From: Blautia sp.
GTDB taxonomy: Bacteria; Bacillota; Clostridia; Lachnospirales; Lachnospiraceae
Assembly (NCBI GenBank): GCA_022770365.1
Contig: JALEHU010000006.1
Coordinates: 36,846 to 100,845, forward strand
DNA: 64,000 nucleotides
Direction of reading: 5' to 3'
Of this stretch, positions 53,234-60,600 are shown in pieces; position 1 is the first letter of the stretch, and each line of letters begins with the position of its first letter. The notes beneath the pieces were generated by a model. That model was given only the letters and a program-made list of their open reading frames with translations. It made no database searches and was not told the origin of the DNA. Position numbers and translations under genes: made by a program.

Positions 53234-53818
53234 ATGAAAGAGAATACGATAAAGATAGAAGAAAAAGTAAAGGAACGAGCGGTTATGGGGGAAAGCCGTA
53301 AGCCTGCCGCTGCCATGGATGAGCGGTTTGAATTTCGAAATATCAGGCAGGAAGAGGCCGAACAGGCGGCAGCGATTGAACAGATCTGTTTTCTGCCAAA
53401 TGAGGCATGTTCTCCGGAGCGTATGAGGGAACGCGTTGCTGCAGCTCCGGAACTTTTTCTGGTTGCGGTAGACCGCAGGACAGACAGGATAGCCGGATTT
53501 TTAAATGGACTTGCGACAAATGAGGATTCTTTCCGGGATGAATTTTTTACAGATGTGAGTCTTTACGAGCCTGAGGGCAGAAATGTCATGCTGCTTGGGC
53601 TGGATGTTCTTCCGGAATATCGCAGGCAGGGGCTGGCGACGGAACTGATGAACCGGTATTCATGCAGAGAACGGCAGAATAACCGGCATATGCTCCTTCT
53701 TACCTGTCTTGATTCCAAGGTTGAAATGTACAGGAAGATGGGATTTACTGACCTCGGAGAAGCAAATTCTGAATGGGGCGGAGAAAAATGGCATGAGATG
53801 ATATGCATGATAAAGTGA
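53234..53818 (+). CDS. GNAT-family N-acetyltransferase
   Basis: A 194-residue GNAT enzyme. Conserved motif A is LGLDVLPEYRRQGLATELM, the acetyl-CoA-binding R/Q-x-x-G-x-A; the N-terminal segment resembles arylalkylamine N-acetyltransferases (FEFRNIRQEEAEQAAAIEQICF). Its substrate is unknown. AAGGAG lies 10 bases before ATG 53234; a second start at Met18 is possible. The NUDIX gene follows. It is far from the amino-sugar genes, so a WecD-like role is not supported by position. Confidence 0.82.
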   Translation: MKENTIKIEEKVKERAVMGESRKPAAAMDERFEFRNIRQEEAEQAAAIEQICFLPNEACSPERMRERVAAAPELFLVAVDRRTDRIAGFLNGLATNEDSFRDEFFTDVSLYEPEGRNVMLLGLDVLPEYRRQGLATELMNRYSCRERQNNRHMLLLTCLDSKVEMYRKMGFTDLGEANSEWGGEKWHEMICMIK

Positions 53819-53865
53819 CAAGCGGAGAATACCCCAAAAGAGAACCCGGAAATAAGGAGTTTAGT

Positions 53866-54318
53866 ATGCGTGCAGAGGTCGTGACACTGACGAATATGTG
53901 CATGGTTTATGATGACAGAGGAAATGTTCTGGTACAGGACAGGGTGGATAAAGATTGGGGCGGACTGACGTTTCCCGGCGGTCATATTGAGAAAGGGGAG
54001 TCATTTGTGGATTCCGTAATCCGGGAGGTGTTTGAGGAGACAGGCCTTACCATAGAAAAACCCAGAATCTGCGGAACGAAAGACTGGGAGGAAGAAGACG
54101 GTTCAAGATATCTGGTGGTGTTTTATAAAACAAATCTGTTTCACGGTGAACTTAAATCCTCAAATGAAGGTGAAGTCAGATGGATGCCGCTGGAAGAAAT
54201 GAAAAGAGGAAATCTGGCATATGGGATGGAGGATATGCTGAGAGTTTTTCTGGAAGAGGATATCAATGAATTTCATTATGTCAGCGAAAATGGCGAATGG
54301 AAATATATATTGAAATAA
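53866..54318 (+). CDS. NUDIX hydrolase, MutT-like
   Basis: A 150-residue protein. I choose ATG 53866 (AAGGAGT upstream) over 53803, which overlaps the GNAT gene by 16 bases. The Nudix box is complete: GGHIEKGESFVDSVIREVFEETGL split as G-x5-E-x7-RE-x2-EETG. The start LTNMCMVYDDRGNVLVQDR and length resemble 8-oxo-dGTP diphosphatases of Firmicutes. Substrate is inferred. It is likely co-transcribed with the GNAT gene 47 bases upstream. Confidence 0.88.
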   Translation: MRAEVVTLTNMCMVYDDRGNVLVQDRVDKDWGGLTFPGGHIEKGESFVDSVIREVFEETGLTIEKPRICGTKDWEEEDGSRYLVVFYKTNLFHGELKSSNEGEVRWMPLEEMKRGNLAYGMEDMLRVFLEEDINEFHYVSENGEWKYILK

Positions 54319-54384
54319 TATCGCTGCACCCTTTGCGCTCATTATACATATAGTAAAAGCAGTTAGGGAAAAAGGAGAGACGAT

Positions 54385-55377
54385 ATGAAACGAAAAATCG
54401 CTGCTGTTTTTCTGGCTGTACTGATGGTTATCGGCTGCATGTCTGTTTATGCCGGAACTGAGGAACTGACGGAAGTGACACTGAATGAAGTCGCCCACTC
54501 TATTTTTTATGCACCGCAGTATGTGGCGTACGAAAAAGGATACTTTGCGGAGGAAGGTCTTGACCTGGAAATTATAACCGGATTTGGCGCAGATAAAGTA
54601 ATGACGGCAGTTCTTTCCGGTGAAGCGGACATTGGATTTATGGGTGCGGAAGCTTCTATCTATGCATATCAGGAAGGCGCCAATGATGCAGTAGTCAACT
54701 TTGCCCAGCTTACCCAGCGCGCCGGTAATTTCCTCGTGGCCCGTCAGGAAATGCCGGACTTTACCTGGGAAGACCTGAAAGGCAGTAAAGTGCTTGGAGG
54801 ACGAAAAGGCGGCATGCCGGAAATGGTATTTGAGTATATTTTGAAACAAAACGGCATTGGCCCGGAAACAGATCTGGAAATTGACCAAAGTATTGATTTC
54901 GGCTCTACCGCAGCTGCTTTTTCAGGCGGTCTTGGAGATTTCAGCGTTGAATTCGAGCCTTCAGCGACAGCACTGGAGCAGGAAGGCGCAGGATATGTGG
55001 TGGCGTCTCTTGGTGTGGACTCCGGTTACGTTCCTTACACTTCCTACAGCGCAAAAACCAGCTTTATGGAAGAGCATCCGGATGTGATCCAGAAGTTTAC
55101 GAATGCCCTTCAGAAAGGAATGGAATATGTTCGGGAGCATTCTCCGGAGGAAATTGCCGAGGTGATCGCGCCGCAGTTCCCAGAGACAGATCTGGATACC
55201 ATTACAACCATTGTGAAACGTTATTATGAGCAGGATACCTGGAAAGACAATCTTGTTTTTGAAAAGGAGAGTTTTGAACTTCTTCAGGATATTCTGGAAG
55301 GCGCAGGGGAACTGAAAGAGCGTGTTTCGTATAATGATCTGGTAATTACTGATTATGCAGAGGAAGCATTAAAATAG
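54385..55377 (+). CDS. Orphan ABC substrate-binding protein (NMT1/SsuA-like)
   Basis: A 330-residue lipoprotein. A lipobox-like VIGC places the lipid Cys at residue 18. The NMT1/SsuA/TauA fold is shown by YVAYEKGYFAEEGLDLEI, GEADIGFMGAEASIYAYQEG and GRKGGMPEMVFEYILK. Such proteins deliver thiamine precursors, sulfonates or riboflavin. No permease or ATPase is adjacent; it is followed by a hairpin and malQ. AAGGAG precedes ATG 54385. The substrate cannot be assigned. Confidence 0.85.
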   Translation: MKRKIAAVFLAVLMVIGCMSVYAGTEELTEVTLNEVAHSIFYAPQYVAYEKGYFAEEGLDLEIITGFGADKVMTAVLSGEADIGFMGAEASIYAYQEGANDAVVNFAQLTQRAGNFLVARQEMPDFTWEDLKGSKVLGGRKGGMPEMVFEYILKQNGIGPETDLEIDQSIDFGSTAAAFSGGLGDFSVEFEPSATALEQEGAGYVVASLGVDSGYVPYTSYSAKTSFMEEHPDVIQKFTNALQKGMEYVREHSPEEIAEVIAPQFPETDLDTITTIVKRYYEQDTWKDNLVFEKESFELLQDILEGAGELKERVSYNDLVITDYAEEALK

Positions 55378-55406
55378 ACAGTCTGATATCTTAAGAAGTT
55401 TCGGCG

Positions 55407-55446
55407 AAAGCTGCCGTGGCATAGGGAATAATGCTGCGGCAGCTTT
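55407..55446 (+). terminator. Terminator after the NMT1-like gene
   Basis: AAAGCTGCCG and CGGCAGCTTT form a perfect 10-bp stem with a 20-base loop. The downstream T-run is short. Confidence 0.7.
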
Positions 55447-55473
55447 ATGTTGCGGTAATCGTATCACGAATTC

Positions 55474-55501
55474 TTGATATAAATCGTTATTTTTTTATAT
55501 T
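55474..55501 (+). promoter_or_regulatory. Candidate promoter of malQ
   Basis: TTGATA, 16-base spacer, TATATT, 80 bases before the malQ start. A second candidate (TTGACT at 55499 with CACTAT 18 bases later) overlaps it. Confidence 0.4.
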
Positions 55502-55580
55502 GACTTTCCAGGGAAAAATATGACACTATGATAGCATCCAATCATGATGTTATTTGAATTTTCAGGGAGGGGCAATAGTA

Positions 55581-57080
55581 ATGGAAAACCAGAGAAAATG
55601 CGGTGTTCTGCTGCCGGTGAGCAGCCTGCCGTCCAGATACGGAATCGGATGCTTTTCCAAAAGTGCATACGAATTTGTTGATCAGCTGAAGGAAGCCGGA
55701 CAGAGCTACTGGCAGATACTTCCGCTTGGACCTACCAGTTATGGTGATTCACCATATCAGTCATTCTCTACATTTGCGGGAAATCCATATTTTATCAGTC
55801 TGGATGATCTGATCGAAGAGGGAGTTCTTACCCGAAAGGAATGCAATAAAGTGGACTTCGGAGATGATCCGTCTAATGTAGATTATGCAAAGATTTATGA
55901 GGGACGGACCATTCTTCTGCGCAAAGCGTATGAGCGCAGCAATATTTCTGAAAATCCGGAGTTCAGAAAGTTCCAGGAAGAGCAGGGTTACTGGCTGAAG
56001 GATTACGCACTTTTTATGGCTGTAAAAGCGCGTTTCGGCGGAGTTGCCTGGAGTGAATGGGCGGAGGATATCCGTCTTCGCTGGCAGAACGCACTGGATT
56101 ATTATCGCAGGGAACTGTATTTTGATATTGAATTTTATGAATACCTGCAGTTTAAATTCTATGAACAGTGGGCAAAACTGAAGGCTTATGCGAACGAAAA
56201 AGGGATTCGTATCATCGGAGATATTCCGATTTATGTTGCGATGGACAGTGCAGATACATGGGCGAATCCGTGGCTGTTCAAACTGGATCAGAATAATCAG
56301 CCCACACAGGTGGCGGGATGTCCGCCGGATGGATTTTCCGCAACCGGACAGCTCTGGGGAAACCCTCTGTACAACTGGGAGGTACACAGACAGTCCGGGT
56401 TTGACTGGTGGATCAAACGAATCGCACATTGTTTCAAGATGTATGATGTCGTGCGCATCGACCATTTCCGCGGATTTGATGAGTATTATGCAATCCCGTT
56501 TGGTGATGAGACAGCCGAAAACGGCTGGTGGGAAAAGGGACCCGGTATGGAGCTGTTCCGGGCGATTTCCGGCCATCTTGGACAGAAAGACATTATTGCA
56601 GAAGACCTTGGATATATGACTGATTCTGTAAAACAGCTGGTGGCAGACAGTGGTTATCCGAATATGAAGGTCATTGAGTTTGCCTTCGATGAGCGTGATA
56701 CAGGAAATGCAAGTGATTATCTGCCTCATAATTATCCACGCAACTGTGTGGTTTATACCGGGACTCATGATAATGAAACACTGGTCTCCTGGTTCCAGAA
56801 TATTACTGCACCGGAGCGGAAGATGGTGAGAGAATATCTGAACAATTTTCATGATTCTGATGAGGAAATCTATAAAGATCTCATCTGTCTTGTGATGAGG
56901 AGTGTGGCAGATCTCTGTATTATACCAATGCAGGATTATCTGGGATTGGACAATTCTGCGCGTATCAATCAGCCTTCCACTCTTGGGAAGAATTGGAAAT
57001 GGCGTCTGAAAAAGGGGCAGTTCTCTAAAAAAATGCGCAGAGACATGGCAGCACTTGCTGCGAGATATGGAAGAATATGA
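55581..57080 (+). CDS. malQ: 4-alpha-glucanotransferase (amylomaltase, GH77)
   Basis: The start is ATG 55581 (GGGAGGGG upstream); the ORF-track start at 55554 precedes that site. The 499-residue GH77 enzyme has RKCGVLLPVSSLPSRYGIG, SPYQSFSTFAGNP, nucleophile Asp in VRIDHFRGF, acid/base Glu in IIAEDLGYM, and YTGTHDNETL. It transfers alpha-1,4-glucan segments in maltodextrin or glycogen metabolism. It is cytoplasmic. It lies just upstream of the sugar ABC importer but has its own terminator, so functional connection is possible but not shown. Confidence 0.97.
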   Translation: MENQRKCGVLLPVSSLPSRYGIGCFSKSAYEFVDQLKEAGQSYWQILPLGPTSYGDSPYQSFSTFAGNPYFISLDDLIEEGVLTRKECNKVDFGDDPSNVDYAKIYEGRTILLRKAYERSNISENPEFRKFQEEQGYWLKDYALFMAVKARFGGVAWSEWAEDIRLRWQNALDYYRRELYFDIEFYEYLQFKFYEQWAKLKAYANEKGIRIIGDIPIYVAMDSADTWANPWLFKLDQNNQPTQVAGCPPDGFSATGQLWGNPLYNWEVHRQSGFDWWIKRIAHCFKMYDVVRIDHFRGFDEYYAIPFGDETAENGWWEKGPGMELFRAISGHLGQKDIIAEDLGYMTDSVKQLVADSGYPNMKVIEFAFDERDTGNASDYLPHNYPRNCVVYTGTHDNETLVSWFQNITAPERKMVREYLNNFHDSDEEIYKDLICLVMRSVADLCIIPMQDYLGLDNSARINQPSTLGKNWKWRLKKGQFSKKMRRDMAALAARYGRI

Positions 57081-57099
57081 TTCATATATGCATCAGGAT

Positions 57100-57132
57100 A
57101 AAGACGGTGGTTGAATACTGCCGTCTTTTTTT
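57100..57132 (+). terminator. Terminator of malQ
   Basis: AAAGACGG and CCGTCTTT form an 8-bp stem with a 13-base loop, followed by a T-run of seven or more. Confidence 0.88.
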
Positions 57133-57190
57133 GGGGATTGCTGCCTGTGGTCGTCTTGCTTCTATGGATGCTGTCATTTAACTGACTATC

Positions 57191-57200
57191 TAAACGTTTA
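57191..57200. promoter_or_regulatory. Palindrome TAAACGTTTA, possible LacI-family operator
   Basis: A perfect 10-bp palindrome with central CG, the form of many LacI-family operators. It lies 134 bases upstream of the importer -35 box. Confidence 0.45.
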
Positions 57201-57215
57201 ATAAAAAGACAGATA

Positions 57216-57233
57216 AATTTAAACAATTTAAAC
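57216..57233. repeat. Tandem 9-bp AATTTAAAC repeats
   Basis: Two adjacent copies of AATTTAAAC (57216-57224 and 57225-57233). They share the TTTAAAC half-site with the inverted repeat at 57374-57408 and with the promoter of the LacI gene. The remaining part of 57133-57324 is AT-rich with no other feature seen. Confidence 0.5.
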
Positions 57234-57324
57234 TTTCCTGAGCGCAAAATTGAAAATATAGTATCTAAATTGACTAAAAATGTAAAAAAGCAACTGTTTA
57301 ATATGTAGAAATTGCAATAAATGC

Positions 57325-57353
57325 TTGAAAATGCTGAAACGGTATGCTATTGT
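57325..57353 (+). promoter_or_regulatory. Promoter of the sugar ABC importer
   Basis: TTGAAA, 17-base spacer, TATTGT, about 78 bases before the binding-protein start. Confidence 0.65.
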
Positions 57354-57373
57354 TAATTCAACAAAAAACAAAA

Positions 57374-57408
57374 CATTTAAACAATGCATGAGTGTAAAAG
57401 TTTAAATG
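57374..57408. promoter_or_regulatory. Inverted repeat CATTTAAAC/GTTTAAATG, likely operator
   Basis: A perfect 9-bp inverted repeat with a 17-base spacer just downstream of the promoter; a further GTTTAAA lies at 57412-57418 next to the ribosome binding site. A repressor here would block the importer transcript. The LacI protein encoded at 62374 is the obvious candidate. Confidence 0.55.
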
Positions 57409-57430
57409 GAAGTTTAAAGGAGGACGAACT

Positions 57431-58669
57431 ATGAAATTCAAAAAAGTAATGGCGGCAGCTCTTGCAGGAACAATGGTAGTTGGAGCAGCAACATCTGTAA
57501 GTGCAGCAACAGAACTCACTTTCTGGACACTGAGCACCAGACAGGAAGCAGTTGACCCAATCGTTGAAGCATTTAATGCTGAGAACGAGGACATCAATGT
57601 TACGGTATCTTATTATGATACAGATGGAATCAAAGATGCATGTAAAGTGTCTGCTTCCTCTGACAGCCTTCCGAGCATGTGGTTCAACTGGGGCGGAAGT
57701 CTTGGACAGTTCTATGTTGACAACGGCAAAACCTACGATCTTACAGAGTATGCAGAAGCAAACGGCTGGAATGACACTTACAGTGCAGGTGCTCTGAATC
57801 TTTGTACTCTTGGCGGACAGCTTTGCGGATATCCGACCAGCTATAATGTACTTGGCGTTTATTACAACAAATCTATTTTTGTAGAGTGCGGAATTGAAGT
57901 TCCTACTACATTTGAAGAATTCGAAGCTGCATGCGCAACTTTAAAAGAGAATGGATATGTTCCTATGGCAGCTGCAGGTCTGAACGGATGGCATGTCATG
58001 AGATGGGTAGAGCTTCTGGTTGAGCATTATGCTGGTGCAGAACTCCATGATAAAATGAACAGCTTCGAAGAAAGCTGGGACAATGAAGCAGTTGTACAGG
58101 CTCTTACCAAATATAAAGAATGGGTAGATGCAGGATACTTCCCGGATGGTTTCATAACCGCAGATCCTAACGATACTCTGATGTCCTTCGGTTCCGGCGA
58201 ATGTGCAATGGATCTTCAGGGACAGTGGTATGACGGACAGATTCTTCAGAATGAGCTTGATATTACGACTTATGGCGCATTTGCATTCCCGTCAGGAGAG
58301 ACCAACAGAATGTCTGCTTTTGCAGAGATGACTCAGTTCAATGCAAATCTGTCTGAAGAAGAACTTGCTGCAGGCGTGAAATTCATGGAATACTACTACA
58401 ATGATGAAAATGTAGCAGAATACGGTCAGTACTACAATCTTCCGCTTCCGAAAGATGGCGAAAAAGCTCCGGAAGACCAGATTAATGTAGATGGTATGAT
58501 TGAAACTTCCAACACCAATGGTACATTTACTATTACAGACCAGGCATTCCCGACAGAAGTAGCAGACGTTCTGTTCAATGCTCAGGATGCAATTGCAAAC
58601 GGTGAAATGACACCGGAAGAAGGCGCAGCAAATATCCAGGCTGCAATTGAAGCTTATCAGGCTAAATAA
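57431..58669 (+). CDS. Sugar ABC transporter substrate-binding protein (family 1)
   Basis: A 412-residue extracellular binding protein with signal peptide (about 1-26, ending VSAAT), no lipobox Cys. Family 1 features: ELTFWTLSTRQEAVDPIVEAFNAEN, GGSLGQFYVDNGKTYDLT, GYPTSYNVLGVYYNKSIF, SGECAMDLQGQWYDG and many aromatic residues for sugar stacking. It feeds the permeases at 58775 and 59660; no ATPase is in the operon, so a shared MsmX-type ATPase is expected. The lack of a lipid anchor in a Gram-positive is odd. The cargo is an oligosaccharide handled by the glycosidase at 60601, inferred from context. Confidence 0.92.
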   Translation: MKFKKVMAAALAGTMVVGAATSVSAATELTFWTLSTRQEAVDPIVEAFNAENEDINVTVSYYDTDGIKDACKVSASSDSLPSMWFNWGGSLGQFYVDNGKTYDLTEYAEANGWNDTYSAGALNLCTLGGQLCGYPTSYNVLGVYYNKSIFVECGIEVPTTFEEFEAACATLKENGYVPMAAAGLNGWHVMRWVELLVEHYAGAELHDKMNSFEESWDNEAVVQALTKYKEWVDAGYFPDGFITADPNDTLMSFGSGECAMDLQGQWYDGQILQNELDITTYGAFAFPSGETNRMSAFAEMTQFNANLSEEELAAGVKFMEYYYNDENVAEYGQYYNLPLPKDGEKAPEDQINVDGMIETSNTNGTFTITDQAFPTEVADVLFNAQDAIANGEMTPEEGAANIQAAIEAYQAK

Positions 58670-58698
58670 TCATCTAGCGAAAGCATTTACGGATACTG

Positions 58699-58729
58699 GA
58701 CAGGCCGGCGGATGCCGGTCTGTCTTTTT
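58699..58729 (+). terminator. Intra-operon terminator/attenuator after the binding-protein gene
   Basis: GACAGGCCGGC and GCCGGTCTGTC form an 11-bp stem (one G-U pair) with a 4-base loop, then TTTTT. It should limit readthrough into the permease genes, giving more binding protein than permease, as is common in such operons. Confidence 0.88.
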
Positions 58730-58774
58730 ACATAAAAATAGGTGAATTTTCAGAAAAAGGAGGGACATAACAGG

Positions 58775-59647
58775 ATGAAAAAAGGAAAGAGTTCGAATTT
58801 TAGCGCATATGCATTTTTAATTCCGGCAGCGGTTATTTATCTTTCTGTCATTGTTATTCCGGTTTTTTATTCTCTGTTTATCAGCTTATTTAAATGGAAT
58901 GGTGTAGCAGAGAAAGAGTTTGTTGGATTTGGTAATTATGTCAATCTTTTTACCAACGACCCGACGTTTGCAATTGCACTGAAAAACAACCTGATCTGGA
59001 TAGTCCTGACAATCTGTGTGACCATGACAGTGTCTCTTGGATTTGCAGTCATTTTGAACAAACAGTTCCGGGGACGTACTGTTTTCCGTGCATTCTTCTA
59101 TTTCCCATGTGTTATTGCTCCTATCGCAGTGGCAATTATCTGGAGATGGATTTACAATCCGAATATTGGCTTCATTAATCAGTTCTTTAAAGCTTTTGGC
59201 ATTAATTTTAAACAGACCTGGATCTCCGATCCGAAAGTCAGCCTTTATGCAGTATTCTTTGCAGCTCTGTGGCAGGGAATCGGTCAGCCGATGATTTTGT
59301 TCCTGGCAGGTCTGCAGTCTGTTTCTCCTGACGTTCTGGAGGCAGCCACTATAGATGGAGCAGGTCCGATAAGAAAGTTTTTCAGCGTTACCTGTCCATT
59401 GATGAAAGAAACCTTTGTTATGGTAATTGCAACATTGATCGTAGCGGCTATGAAAGTTTTCGACGTAGTACAGGGTCTTACCGGCGGCGGTCCCAACAAT
59501 GCTACCCAGATGCTTGCCACCTATATGTATTCACAGACTTTCCAGTATAATAACGTGGGTATGGGAACTGCGGTTGCCTGTGTCATGGTAATAATGATGA
59601 TGGTGGTTATTGTACCGTATGTATCCTTTACAGCAAAAGAAAAGTAG
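58775..59647 (+). CDS. Sugar ABC transporter permease, MalF-like
   Basis: The start is ATG 58775 with AAAAGGAGGG upstream. The 290-residue product has six predicted helices and the EAA loop EAATIDGAGPIRKFFSVTCPLM that contacts the ATPase, plus GNYVNLF in the first external loop as in MalF/UgpA-type proteins. It pairs with the gene 12 bases downstream to import the sugar captured by the binding protein at 57431. Confidence 0.94.
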   Translation: MKKGKSSNFSAYAFLIPAAVIYLSVIVIPVFYSLFISLFKWNGVAEKEFVGFGNYVNLFTNDPTFAIALKNNLIWIVLTICVTMTVSLGFAVILNKQFRGRTVFRAFFYFPCVIAPIAVAIIWRWIYNPNIGFINQFFKAFGINFKQTWISDPKVSLYAVFFAALWQGIGQPMILFLAGLQSVSPDVLEAATIDGAGPIRKFFSVTCPLMKETFVMVIATLIVAAMKVFDVVQGLTGGGPNNATQMLATYMYSQTFQYNNVGMGTAVACVMVIMMMVVIVPYVSFTAKEK

Positions 59648-59659
59648 GAGGTGCGAGGC

Positions 59660-60499
59660 ATGAATGGAAAGAGCAAAAAAATAACTAAAAAGGTTTTACT
59701 GTATGTACTTCTGATTGCCCTTGCTCTGATTTGGATCGTTCCGATCTTTACTCTGGTGGCTACCTCTCTGAAGCATAAAAAAGATTTCATGAGCGGCATG
59801 AGTCTGTTTCAGATCCCGGCAGAAATTGCATGGGATAACTTCTCAAATGCAATCATGAAAGGACGTCTGATTACTTACATGAAAAACGACTTGATCGTAT
59901 CCTTCCTGAAAGTTCCTCTCGGAATTTTTGTGGGATCCCTGGCTGCGTTTTCCATGACCAGACTGAAAATTAAACACAGCACAGGAATTTTTGTATTCTT
60001 CCTGATCGGTATGATGCTTCCGATGCAGACAGCACTGGTTCCGATCAATATGATATACAGCAAGCTTGGTCTTTTGAATACATATTTTGGACTGTTTTAT
60101 GTATATATCGGTTTTGGATTGTCCTACTGTATCCTTGTTATGAGAGGCTTTATGAAGGGAATTCCATACGATATAGACGAAGCGGCGTATATTGACGGAT
60201 GTAATAAATGGCAGCTGTTTTACCGGATTATCCTTCCTGTATCCAAACCTGCAATTGCAACCCTGTTTATTACAGACTTCCTTTCTACATGGAATGAATA
60301 TCTTCTTGCCAGTGTTATTATCAATGATAATGCAAAAAAGACAGTTCCTGTAGGACTTATGACATTCGTAGGTGAGCATGGTACCGATTACGGATATCTT
60401 TGTGCAGGTGTGCTGGTATCGGTTATCCCGGTTATGGTTGTATATCTGATGTTCCAGAGATACTTCGTAGAAGGTATGGCTGGTGCGGTTAAATCATGA
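59660..60499 (+). CDS. Sugar ABC transporter permease, MalG-like
   Basis: The start is ATG 59660, 8 bases after AGGAGG (59646-59651); the GTG at 59651 overlaps that site. The 279-residue product has six predicted helices and the EAA motif DEAAYIDGCNKWQLFYRIILPVSKP. MalG-type proteins form a heterodimer with the MalF-type permease. The glycosidase gene follows after 101 bases; that gap holds a small CGGAC/GTCCG hairpin without a T-run. Confidence 0.95.
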   Translation: MNGKSKKITKKVLLYVLLIALALIWIVPIFTLVATSLKHKKDFMSGMSLFQIPAEIAWDNFSNAIMKGRLITYMKNDLIVSFLKVPLGIFVGSLAAFSMTRLKIKHSTGIFVFFLIGMMLPMQTALVPINMIYSKLGLLNTYFGLFYVYIGFGLSYCILVMRGFMKGIPYDIDEAAYIDGCNKWQLFYRIILPVSKPAIATLFITDFLSTWNEYLLASVIINDNAKKTVPVGLMTFVGEHGTDYGYLCAGVLVSVIPVMVVYLMFQRYFVEGMAGAVKS

Positions 60500-60600
60500 G
60501 GTTTGATCCTGATGCGGACTGTGCAGCACGCTGTCCGGCAGGAAGATGAAATAATACTTTGTGCAAATATTGACAAATTCTGAAAGACGAGGGACTTGCT

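Noticed and set aside
53234-53818. GNAT protein as the missing WecD-like acetyltransferase
   Set aside because: It is about 39 kb from the amino-sugar genes and its N-terminus resembles general amine acetyltransferases.
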